Below are positions 1 to 10,346 of a stretch of 64,000 nt of DNA, in pieces. The stretch comes from Verrucomicrobiia bacterium (lineage in GTDB: Bacteria; Verrucomicrobiota; Verrucomicrobiia; Limisphaerales; UBA9464): contig JAHCBB010000011.1 of NCBI GenBank assembly GCA_019634635.1, forward strand, positions 115,692 through 179,691. The letters are read 5' to 3'. Position 1 is the stretch's first letter. The number at the start of each line of letters is the position of its first letter. The notes beneath the pieces are model-generated. The model did not search any database, had not been told where the DNA came from, and worked only from the letters and a program-made list of their open reading frames with translations. Position numbers and translations under genes: made by a program.

Positions 1-1205
1 TCCGGCCGCCCGAAATCCTGCTCGGACACCGAAGGATGGCCGGGATTGGCACCACGGAAAGCCAGACCACCAACGCCGTCATCTCCCTCGTGCGACCGTT
101 GCCGGACGGACGATTGTTGATCGCGGGCGAGTTCTCGCGCGTTGATGGTGCCGTCCGGCGCACGCTGATGCGGCTCCAATCGGACGGAGGGGTGGATGAA
201 TCCTTTGGCGTGCTCGACCTCAACGGAGCGGTGAAGGAGGTGTTGGTCCAGGCGGACGGACGCATCCTGGTGGGAGGCACTTTCACCCGGTTCAACGGCG
301 AGTCGCGAGCCTACCTTGTCCGGCTTCTTCCGGATGGTTCCATGGATTCCAGCTTCCAACCCAAGGGGGGTCCGACGAGCAATTTCGTCGTGGCCATTCT
401 CTCCCTGGCGCAGCAATCCGACGGACGAATCCTGATGGGTGGGCTGTTCCGGAAGGTGGATGGCCTTGCCATGACGAATCTCGCGAGGCTGAACGTGGAT
501 GGCACGTATGATCCGACCTTCCGACTTTCCCGCGGTGCCTCCGGTCCGGTCACCTCGGTACGGGTGATGGAGGATGACCGACTCTTGGTGGCCGGATTCT
601 TCGACACGATTGGCAACCGGAGCAGCCCCCGGATCGCGCGTCTTCAGGCCGACGGCACCGCGGATCCCACCTTCCGTTCGCCCAACCCCGACGCGGAGAT
701 CCGCGAAATCCATCCTCTGCCCGACGGACGCATCCTGATCAGTGGACGCTTCACGAAGCTCGGGAACGTCGCCCGCCGCTCGCTGGCGATGCTGAATGCG
801 GATGGTTCAGTCGACCCTTCCTTCGACGCGGGTGACGGCCCGGACGTGGCTCCGGGAATCGCCGCCGCCTTTGCCAGCCAATGTCTCGCACCCTCGCCCG
901 ATGGCACCCTCTGGGTCACCGGTGAGTTCAGTCAGTTCAACCGTCACGCAGTCGCCGGGGTGACTCGCCTGAACCTTGGCACGGTGAACCCGCGCCTTGG
1001 CTTTCCGCATCGTGCGGAAGGCGGTATGGCGATGACTGTTCACGGTCTGTCGGGCGGCCGCCATCCGTTGGAGACCAGCACCGACCTCGAACAGTGGGAG
1101 CGGGCGGGTGAAATCCGCTTGGAAGGGTACGACACCCGGATCGGGATCACGGTCCCGACCGGGGAATCCTCCCGGTTCTTCCGCCTGAAGCCTCCGGGCC
1201 ATTAG
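1..1205 (+). CDS. Delta-60 repeat exported protein, 3' part (cut by window edge)
   Basis: The reading frame is open from the first base to the stop at 1203-1205. The first ATG (36) lies inside repeat sequence and is probably not the real start, so the gene begins upstream of the window. The visible ~400 residues are a tandem array of delta-60 (DUF5122) beta-propeller repeats. Each has the pattern LPDGRLLIAGxF, then a short strand, then LxxDGxxDxSF, about 50-60 residues apart. The last ~60 residues form a separate module with an ETSTDLEQW motif, ending in FFRL close to the C-terminus. Related endings occur on other exported proteins here. In this family such proteins are extracellular or outer-surface proteins of unknown ligand. 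No catalytic motif is visible in the part present. Repeat A begins 52 bp after the stop. Confidence 0.85.
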   Translation, partial: RPPEILLGHRRMAGIGTTESQTTNAVISLVRPLPDGRLLIAGEFSRVDGAVRRTLMRLQSDGGVDESFGVLDLNGAVKEVLVQADGRILVGGTFTRFNGESRAYLVRLLPDGSMDSSFQPKGGPTSNFVVAILSLAQQSDGRILMGGLFRKVDGLAMTNLARLNVDGTYDPTFRLSRGASGPVTSVRVMEDDRLLVAGFFDTIGNRSSPRIARLQADGTADPTFRSPNPDAEIREIHPLPDGRILISGRFTKLGNVARRSLAMLNADGSVDPSFDAGDGPDVAPGIAAAFASQCLAPSPDGTLWVTGEFSQFNRHAVAGVTRLNLGTVNPRLGFPHRAEGGMAMTVHGLSGGRHPLETSTDLEQWERAGEIRLEGYDTRIGITVPTGESSRFFRLKPPGH

Positions 1206-1257
1206 CCCGGCAGGCCGGCGTAGGTTCCTGCGCCTTCCCGGCCCGTGTGGACCGGGC

Positions 1258-1677
1258 CTGGAGTTTGGACATTTTCTGGGCCCGCCTTGGGCAAATGTGA
1301 GGCGAGGGAAATCGACCCAACGCCAACGGCGTTGCGTCCCAGAGCCCAAGGTTCGCGCCCCGCGCCTACCTTGGGTCCACTCGCGATGGATCGCCAACCC
1401 CAACGGGGTTGCGCCCCATGGGAGGGCGAACGAACAAGGGTCCGGACTTCCTTCCCGGCGTCGAGGAGCCAGGTGGATTTGCTCATTGATGCGACGGCTC
1501 TTTCTGGAATGGGATGAGCGGTGTGTCTGGGACTCGGACGCAACCCCGTTGGGGTTGAGGGCATCCACTTCGTCCCCACCCAAGGTAGGCGCGGGGCGCC
1601 AACCTTGGGCTGAGGGACGATACCCCGTTGGGGTAGAGCAGTCGGAACAGTTCGTGTCGAAAATGTCCAAACTCCAG
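1258..1677. repeat. Repeat A copy 1: 420-bp palindromic, MITE-like element
   Basis: The element is bounded by inverted ends CTGGAGTTTGGACATTTTC (1258-1276) and its complement (1659-1677). The two halves mirror each other. Left-arm palindromes at 1319-1333, 1345-1375 and 1396-1410 are matched by right-arm counterparts at 1542-1556, 1579-1609 and 1621-1635, with a centre near 1467. The small hairpin unit is AACCCCAACGGGGTT. A second, nearly identical copy lies inverted at 9647-10065. A 10-bp word TCCCGGCCCG occurs just outside both ends (1236-1245 and 1678-1687). No transposase is encoded, and the short open frames inside are a by-product of the repeat. It looks like a non-autonomous mobile element or large hairpin repeat; the mobilising enzyme is unknown. 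Confidence 0.85.
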
Positions 1678-1751
1678 TCCCGGCCCGCCGTCACTTTGTG
1701 CCGTTACTTTCGCCTACCCGGGACGGCGGCAGTCGGATTGGATCCGGTGCG

Positions 1752-2516
1752 GTGAATTCCCCGGAACCCAGTCCAACCAGCCCGGACCCGCCCGCAGGCC
1801 GGGTCTTCGCGACGACCCGCTGGAGTGTGGTGCTGCAGGCGGGCGGTGCGAGCCCGGAGCAGGCACAAGCGGCCCTGGAACAGCTCTGTCGGGACTATTG
1901 GTATCCGCTCTACGCCTACGTGCGCCGCAAGGGGCACGGTCCGGAGGATGCCTGCGACCTGACGCAGGACTTCTTCGCCAAGCTGCTGGCCAACGACTTC
2001 GCCCAGGGCCTCTCGCCCGAGGGCGGCCGCTTCCGCTCCTTCCTGCTCACCGCCCTGAACCGGTTCCTGGTGGACGAATGGCGCCGGTCGAAGTCGCTGA
2101 AGCGAGGCGGCGACACGTTCACGACCTCGCTGGAGATGTTGATCAGTGAACGAGGGGAGGCCGGCTATCTCGGGGATGCGGCGACGTTGGAAACGGCGGA
2201 ACACCTGTTCCAGCGCGCGTGGGCGGAAACCCTGTTCGCCCGGGTCCTGCGGCGGCTGGCCGCGGAGTGTGCCGGCCGGGCCGACACCCGCTTCGAGGTC
2301 GTGGAGCCATTCCTCGCCCTCAATGGAGAACCGCCCGCGTTGGCCGACGCGGCGGCCCGACTCGGATTGACCCTGCCCGCCTTCAAGTCGCTGCTCCACC
2401 GGTTCCGCCAGCGCTACCGTGAACTGCTCCAGGATGAGGTGAGCCAGACCCTCGGCAGCCACGGGGAGGTGGAGGACGAACTGCGCGGCCTACTCCAGGC
2501 GTTGCGGGGAACTTGA
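1752..2516 (+). CDS. ECF-type RNA polymerase sigma factor
   Basis: This 254-residue sigma-70 family protein resembles the ECF groups found beside Ser/Thr kinases in planctomycetes and verrucomicrobia. Region 2 is recognisable (DYWYPLYAYVRR, then DLTQDFFAKLL). A region-4-like helix-turn-helix follows near the C-terminus (ADAAARLGLTLPAFKSLLHR), which would contact the -35 element. The GTG at 1752 is preferred as start because the conserved domain begins ~20 residues later. An upstream ATG at 1698 in the same frame would add 18 low-complexity residues. The stop lies 55 bp before the kinase gene, on the same strand, so the pair is probably co-transcribed. No anti-sigma gene is seen; the kinase is the likely signalling partner (inference). 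Confidence 0.9.
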   Translation: MNSPEPSPTSPDPPAGRVFATTRWSVVLQAGGASPEQAQAALEQLCRDYWYPLYAYVRRKGHGPEDACDLTQDFFAKLLANDFAQGLSPEGGRFRSFLLTALNRFLVDEWRRSKSLKRGGDTFTTSLEMLISERGEAGYLGDAATLETAEHLFQRAWAETLFARVLRRLAAECAGRADTRFEVVEPFLALNGEPPALADAAARLGLTLPAFKSLLHRFRQRYRELLQDEVSQTLGSHGEVEDELRGLLQALRGT

Positions 2517-2571
2517 CGAGGTGTGGAAAATCCGGCGAATCCCCGCTCGATGACTTCCGTGTTCTTCCGGC

Positions 2572-5898
<3,327 letters not shown>

Positions 5899-6007
5899 TA
5901 AAGTGCCTGCGCGTTCGGCCGCGGTAATCTGCGAGTCCTTCCATCCTCCTTCGTGTCGCACCTTCGTGTCATTCGGTTGTCGCCTCAATTTCGTGGAAAT
6001 CGCTGAA

Positions 6008-6053
6008 TCTCGCGGATCGTTTTCCCGGAAGAGCCGTGTGCAATCGGTGCATG
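6008..6053 (+). promoter_or_regulatory. Shared leader, copy A (most diverged)
   Basis: A ~40-base block running up to and into the start codon of the gene at 6051 aligns without gaps to the leaders at 7006-7050 and 10302-10346. Shared words are CGCG.ATC, TTCCCGGA, CCGTG.GCAAT and GGTGC before ATGAACTCT. About eight positions differ from the other two copies. No classical Shine-Dalgarno sequence sits at the usual spacing. The block may be a translation or expression element common to these exported proteins. Confidence 0.6.
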
Positions 6054-6899
6054 AACTCTTATCTTCTTCGCCGGTCGTCACGGTCTCACCGTTCAAGCGG
6101 ACGGTCCCTGGGCGTCGCCTGCCTGGTTTGGATCTGCGGGTTGCTCCACGCACAGGTTCCAATCCCGTTCAGCGTTGTCACCAACGAAGCCACCATCACC
6201 ATCACTGGATACACGGGAACAGGAGGCGACGTTGTCATCCCGGCCAGCATCAACGGCCTTCCGGTGACCTCCATCGGCATCCACGCCTTTTCTGAAAACC
6301 AGGATATCCGCTCGGTGGTGATTCCTGACAGTGTCAAAGTGATTGAGGCCCGGGCGTTCCACCAATGCGGAGGTCTCCGGCGAGTCATCGTCGGCCAGGG
6401 GGTGGTCCGCATCGATAATGAAGCTCTTGATGCCCGGACGCCGATATGTACGCGCGGGGTAGGCGGAGCCTGCTACGAGTTCGTGTTTTACGGGCCTGGA
6501 ATGGAGGTGATCTTCCTCGGCTCCCGGCCTGACGGCGATTGGCCGTTTGGCTGCCGGGGACCGGGTTCATTTGAGGATCGTTCGGCACCTTCACGGGTCC
6601 GCTACCTGCCAGGATCGGGCGCTTGGGGCAGTGAATTCGGGGGAGTTACCGCCTCGGCGCTGGAGGCGCCGTCCATTCAGACCCATCGCAATTCTCCCGT
6701 TGTGGAAGACGGGGTGTTCTCCTTCAACGTGTTGTGGATGCCGGGCAGTCGCGTGGTAGTCGAGGCAACGGATGGGCTGACACCGCCCAACTGGATTCAG
6801 ATTGGCGACATTGTCGTGGGCGCTGCCTGGGACACCCGCTTCAGTGATCCGGAAAAGGCCAGCCATCCCTCGCGTCTTTACCGTGTCCGCCCCCTGTGA
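6051..6899 (+). CDS. Exported leucine-rich-repeat (LRR_5/BspA-like) protein
   Basis: A 282-residue protein. The start at 6051 is preferred over an in-frame GTG at 6036 because it gives a good signal peptide (basic start, hydrophobic stretch GVACLVWICGLL, then HAQ) and coincides with the shared leader. Residues ~45-120 hold BspA-type LRR_5 repeats (VVIPASINGLPVTSIG, IRSVVIPDSVKVIEARAF, LRRVIVGQGVVRI). The middle has no recognised domain. The C-terminus (from FSFNVLWMPGS to RLYRVRPL) resembles the final module of neighbouring exported proteins. LRR_5 proteins are usually surface or secreted binding proteins; the partner is unknown. It lies 152 bp downstream of the kinase gene. Confidence 0.8.
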   Translation: MNSYLLRRSSRSHRSSGRSLGVACLVWICGLLHAQVPIPFSVVTNEATITITGYTGTGGDVVIPASINGLPVTSIGIHAFSENQDIRSVVIPDSVKVIEARAFHQCGGLRRVIVGQGVVRIDNEALDARTPICTRGVGGACYEFVFYGPGMEVIFLGSRPDGDWPFGCRGPGSFEDRSAPSRVRYLPGSGAWGSEFGGVTASALEAPSIQTHRNSPVVEDGVFSFNVLWMPGSRVVVEATDGLTPPNWIQIGDIVVGAAWDTRFSDPEKASHPSRLYRVRPL

Positions 6900-7005
6900 G
6901 ACTCAGTCCCTTGATTTCGGCGGCGGGCGGCGAGAACGAACCGTGGATGCGCCCCGGCCCGCCATTTCCATTCGTCCTGAGCGTAGGGGAAAGATTCTCG
7001 AAAGA

Positions 7006-7050
7006 TTCGCGAATCCTCTTCCCGGAGACTCCGTGGGCAATGGGTGCATG
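7006..7050 (+). promoter_or_regulatory. Shared leader, copy B
   Basis: This block is identical to copy C over about 42 bases, through the start codon of the gene at 7048. The sequence upstream of the block is unrelated between the copies. An in-frame-independent mini-frame ATG-GGT-GCA-TGA (7040-7051) has a stop that overlaps the gene's ATG, suggesting possible termination-reinitiation coupling. Confidence 0.65.
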
Positions 7051-9435
7051 AACTCTCTCCCAATATCCCCATCCCGGTTTCGCCGAAGCCTCACCCGCTG
7101 GCTGGAAACGGGGTTCCCCTTCGTGTTTGCCGCCGCACTGTTGCTGCACGCGGATTCCCGACCGGAAACTGGTCTGCCATCACGATTGCGCATGGCGGAT
7201 CCGGTCCCGACTGTGGTCGGAGTCATCGGTCCTCGGCGGGCGCCAGCGAATACCGATGTGGAGCGAGGAATGCCACCTTCCGTGGAGCTGGAAAGGACTC
7301 ACGAAGTCACCAGAGCCGGCTCGCAGTCGGCAGACTCGCAGGGTTCGTCCGAAACCGCGGACTTCTCGCTCACCTACGCTTCGTGGCCATTGATCGAGAA
7401 CCACTCGAATCTCATCGTGACGATCACCCAAACACAGGGGCTGCAAAACCCGAATCCAATTCATCTAAAACTCTCAACTTCCTCGGAACCCCATTCCGGG
7501 GAGGATCGGCCCTTCCGGCCCGCATCTCCTGGTCTGGACTACCTCCCGGTCCATGGACTCCTCGAGTTTCGACCGGGAGCGCGTACCCAAACCATCCTTA
7601 TTCCTCTCCTGGACAATCAGGAGGTGGATGGATTCAGGTCCTTTACCCTTCGTGCTGATGGAGTGGGATTTCCATTCGAAAAGGCACTGCATTGCGACAT
7701 CCAAGATGATGAACCACAGCTCATCAGCAGCCAGTTGGACGTGACTCAGCATGGGGTCCATCAGATCGTGTCCCTGTTCCAGGATGGTGCCGGACGAATC
7801 ATGGTCGTTGGAATGGAGCACGGCGGAAACACACTGAAGCTCCTCCGCTTTCACGAGAATGGGGATTTGGATGCTTCATTCAACAACGGGCAGGTCGTGG
7901 AGGACTCGATGATCTCGGACACCTTCCATTTCATGCCAACGATCACTTCGTCTGGAACCGATGGATTCTGGATCTACTCCCAATCGAGTCTGCGGCGCTA
8001 TTCCAGTGACGGACGCATTGATCCCAGATTCCAACAGGCTCCTGCGACTCTGGCCATGGGGGGGGATCCCGTCGGAACCCTTCCCATGGCTGACGGAAGA
8101 GCCTACGTGTGGGGATACGATCAGGAGGTCTTCAAATTGTATCGCCTGTCTCTCGATGGAGCCGTTGACCCTTCGTTTGATCCGCAGATTGATCCCGAGG
8201 AAGGGCTGGGGCAATTCCTGGCGCAACCCGATGGAAAACTCCTGTGGGCATCGGAGAAGGCCGTGAGGAGGTTGTTGGACAACGGACGCGCCGATCCCGC
8301 GTTCACCCCGTACTTGCCGGACTCAAATTCGGAGGACGAAACATCTAATCTCCGTGTTCAAACCGACCAGTTCGGGCGAATCTACATCATCGCCAGTTCC
8401 CAAACCGCTTCCGACAATCAGGAGTTGGTGCGCCTCAATCCCGACGGAACAAGGGAGGCGGCATATCCCAATCTCAAAGAGTATGGCGGCATTGGGAAGA
8501 CTTTTGTGAGCGCCCTGGGAGAGGTTACGCTCCAGGGTGTCGGAAAAAAGATCATCGTCTCACCCGATGGACAGGTCTCTCATCGTGCCTCGTTCGTGGG
8601 GTCACCTGATGTTGCCACGTTATGCAGTGGACGACTCGCCTATTTTTCCTTTCCGCGTTGCGCCGGCTGCGGGAATGCACTCGTGCACTTCTTCATCGAG
8701 ACCCCAGACCGCAAAGGCGAGGGCGAACTTGCAGTCTTCGTTCGGGGCGACTGGCCTTGGCCTCAATTGCTCGCAGTCAACGACACAAGCCTCTGGTACA
8801 GCTTCTCCGGCAACCTGTTTCGCGCGGTTGCAAATCCTGCCCCATCCATTCGGCCGGCGTCCCGTTGGACAATCACGTCGTCCTTGCGCGGACAACTGTC
8901 CTATCGCCGATCCGGCGACCTTTCGAGGCCGGCTTCGGTGGACTGCCGCTTCACCTTGCAGGGTCCCGAAGGTGCCGCTTCGTCCTTCGTGCGAACGCTT
9001 GAGTTTGAGCCCGGTCAGGCGGAAGCCCGGCTCGATGTGCTCGATCTCCCCGATGCCCAACGACAGGGTCACCGGGAGTACGCCCTGCAATTGCGCTCGG
9101 AGGGGGGAGAGTTTGATCCGGTGGAATCCGCCCACTGGGTGCTGGTTGATCCACGGTCCATCGGGGTGGATGGTCTGGCATTGATTCCGCTTCATTCCAT
9201 CCGCGGTGCCGGAGTCCTGGTCGCCGCCGGACCCACCCCCTCCACCGGAGGGCCGGGCATCGAGGCGGCGTTTCGGCTTTCAAGTTGGGTTCCGTTTCTC
9301 CCGGCGCAGCGGCGGGAGGATGAGGGAGCGCACGGCTTCTGGTTGGAGGATCCTGACCGGCTTCGAGTGCTGGTGGCCGAATGGATCACATTCGGGAATC
9401 CGGATGCCACGTTCTTCCGAAGCATCCATCCTTAG
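7048..9435 (+). CDS. Exported Calx-beta/delta-60 repeat protein
   Basis: A 795-residue protein. The frame is open upstream to 6802, but ATG 7048 gives a signal peptide (FPFVFAAALLLHADS) and coincides with the shared leader. Residues ~110-230 resemble a Calx-beta domain, with an ending of the type LIPLLDNQEVDGFRSFTL. Residues ~240-520 are delta-60 repeats (GRIMVVGMEHGG..., LSLDGAVDPSFDP, LNPDGTREAAY). A second Calx-like stretch lies at ~620-690. The end (FFRSIHP) is a reduced form of the C-terminal module seen on the paralogues. No catalytic motif is visible. Repeat B starts immediately after the stop codon. Confidence 0.85.
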   Translation: MNSLPISPSRFRRSLTRWLETGFPFVFAAALLLHADSRPETGLPSRLRMADPVPTVVGVIGPRRAPANTDVERGMPPSVELERTHEVTRAGSQSADSQGSSETADFSLTYASWPLIENHSNLIVTITQTQGLQNPNPIHLKLSTSSEPHSGEDRPFRPASPGLDYLPVHGLLEFRPGARTQTILIPLLDNQEVDGFRSFTLRADGVGFPFEKALHCDIQDDEPQLISSQLDVTQHGVHQIVSLFQDGAGRIMVVGMEHGGNTLKLLRFHENGDLDASFNNGQVVEDSMISDTFHFMPTITSSGTDGFWIYSQSSLRRYSSDGRIDPRFQQAPATLAMGGDPVGTLPMADGRAYVWGYDQEVFKLYRLSLDGAVDPSFDPQIDPEEGLGQFLAQPDGKLLWASEKAVRRLLDNGRADPAFTPYLPDSNSEDETSNLRVQTDQFGRIYIIASSQTASDNQELVRLNPDGTREAAYPNLKEYGGIGKTFVSALGEVTLQGVGKKIIVSPDGQVSHRASFVGSPDVATLCSGRLAYFSFPRCAGCGNALVHFFIETPDRKGEGELAVFVRGDWPWPQLLAVNDTSLWYSFSGNLFRAVANPAPSIRPASRWTITSSLRGQLSYRRSGDLSRPASVDCRFTLQGPEGAASSFVRTLEFEPGQAEARLDVLDLPDAQRQGHREYALQLRSEGGEFDPVESAHWVLVDPRSIGVDGLALIPLHSIRGAGVLVAAGPTPSTGGPGIEAAFRLSSWVPFLPAQRREDEGAHGFWLEDPDRLRVLVAEWITFGNPDATFFRSIHP

Positions 9436-9436
9436 T

Positions 9437-9610
9437 CCGGATTTCTCACCGGGTTTCATCGCGAGGCGCCGCGAAAGCCCTTCTGGCACGGCGGCCAATG
9501 CGGTTCCGAGCCGGGCTGCATGAGACCATACTGTCCAGTGAGGAACCCGAGGCCAACGCGGCCAGACGGGATTGCAGCAAGCCACAGCAGAAACCCGGTG
9601 AAAAATCCGG
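9437..9610. repeat. Repeat B copy 1: 174-bp BIME-like repeat
   Basis: The ends are inverted: CCGGATTTCTCACCGGGTTTC at 9437 and its near complement ending at 9610. Each end is itself a small hairpin (5-bp CCGG-type stem around ATTTCTCA or TGAAAAAT), the arrangement of two facing REP units. A second copy with the same internal sequence is at 59369-59543, next to a RAYT transposase pseudogene. Both copies follow closely on a stop codon (2 and 28 bp) and have the same orientation relative to that gene, so they may also end or stabilise transcripts. Confidence 0.8.
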
Positions 9611-9626
9611 GTTGGCAGTGCCACTC

Positions 9627-9646
9627 AGCGCGCCCTTGGGCGCGCC
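9627..9646. repeat. 20-bp direct repeat flanking repeat A copy 2 (left)
   Basis: A near-palindromic 20-mer (GCGCGCCC-TT-GGGCGCGC core) abuts the left terminus of repeat A copy 2. The same 20 bases recur at 10066-10085, abutting the right terminus. This is what a target-site duplication would look like, although 20 bp is long for one. Confidence 0.8.
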
Positions 9647-10065
9647 CTGGAGTTTGGACATTTTCGACACGAACTGTTCCGACTGCTCTACCCCAACGGG
9701 GTATCGCCTCCCTAGCCCAAGGTTGGCGCCCCGCGCCTACCTTGGGTGGGGACGAAGTCGATGCCCTCAACCCCAACGGGGTTGCGTCCGAGTCCCAGAC
9801 ACACCATTCATCCCACTCCAGAAGGTGCCATCGCAGCAAAGAGCAAATCCACCTGGCTCGTCGACGTCGGGAAGTTCGGACCCTTGTTCATTCGCCCTCC
9901 CATGGGACGCAACCCCGTTGGGGTTGGCGATCCATCGCGAGTGGACCCAAGGTAGGCGCGGGGCGCCAACCTTGGGCTCCGGGACGTAACGCCGTTGGCG
10001 TTGGGTCGATTCACTTCGCCTCACATGGGCCCAAGTCGGGCCCAAAACAAATGTCCAAACTCCAG
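9647..10065. repeat. Repeat A copy 2 (inverted relative to copy 1)
   Basis: This 419-bp copy has the same CTGGAG...CTCCAG ends as copy 1. Its left arm is nearly identical to the complement of the right arm of copy 1, so the two copies are inverted relative to each other and enclose about 8 kb with the sigma/kinase pair and two exported-protein genes. Internal hairpin units AACCCCAACGGGGTT and their complements are preserved. Perfect 20-bp direct repeats flank it. Confidence 0.85.
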
Positions 10066-10085
10066 AGCGCGCCCTTGGGCGCGCC
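10066..10085. repeat. 20-bp direct repeat flanking repeat A copy 2 (right)
   Basis: An exact copy of 9627-9646, starting at the first base after the right end of the element. Confidence 0.8.
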
Positions 10086-10176
10086 CGCCGGGCAACCTGC
10101 CGGCCAAGCGCGCGTGGTCCGCCTGAATCAGGCCGTTCCCTTCACGCTACCTGCCGCCAGAGCTTCCCAGTTCCTC

Positions 10177-10195
10177 TGCCTCACAGTTTGAGGCA
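10177..10195. promoter_or_regulatory. Inverted repeat TGCCTCA-N5-TGAGGCA, possible operator
   Basis: Perfect 7-bp arms are separated by CAGTT, 149 bp upstream of the start at 10344. It has operator-like geometry, but no regulator gene is adjacent and a short hairpin role is equally possible. Confidence 0.3.
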
Positions 10196-10301
10196 TCTGG
10201 CCCCTTGTGGGGGGCGATCAGGCGCCTCGGCAGGCAGGCTTCGCAGTCCCGGACCACCGGTCGAACGTGTCCGTCTTGATCCCCGGAGCCGATCTGCAAA
10301 T

Positions 10302-10346
10302 TCCGCGAATCCTCTTCCCGGAGACTCCGTGGGCAATGGGTGCATG
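10302..10346 (+). promoter_or_regulatory. Shared leader, copy C
   Basis: About 42 bases ending in the start codon at 10344 are identical to copy B. The mini-frame ATG-GGT-GCA-TGA overlapping the gene's start is also present (10336-10347). Confidence 0.65.

Noticed and set aside
1258..1677. Evenly spaced CCCCAACGGGG palindromes in repeat A looked like a CRISPR array
   Set aside because: The units are 13-18 bp hairpins in both orientations, spacing is irregular, spacers are shared between the two copies, and no cas gene is near.
9520..10191. Open frames of 70-220 codons within repeats A and B
   Set aside because: They arise from stop-poor GC-rich palindromes, appear in several frames on both strands, and match no protein family.
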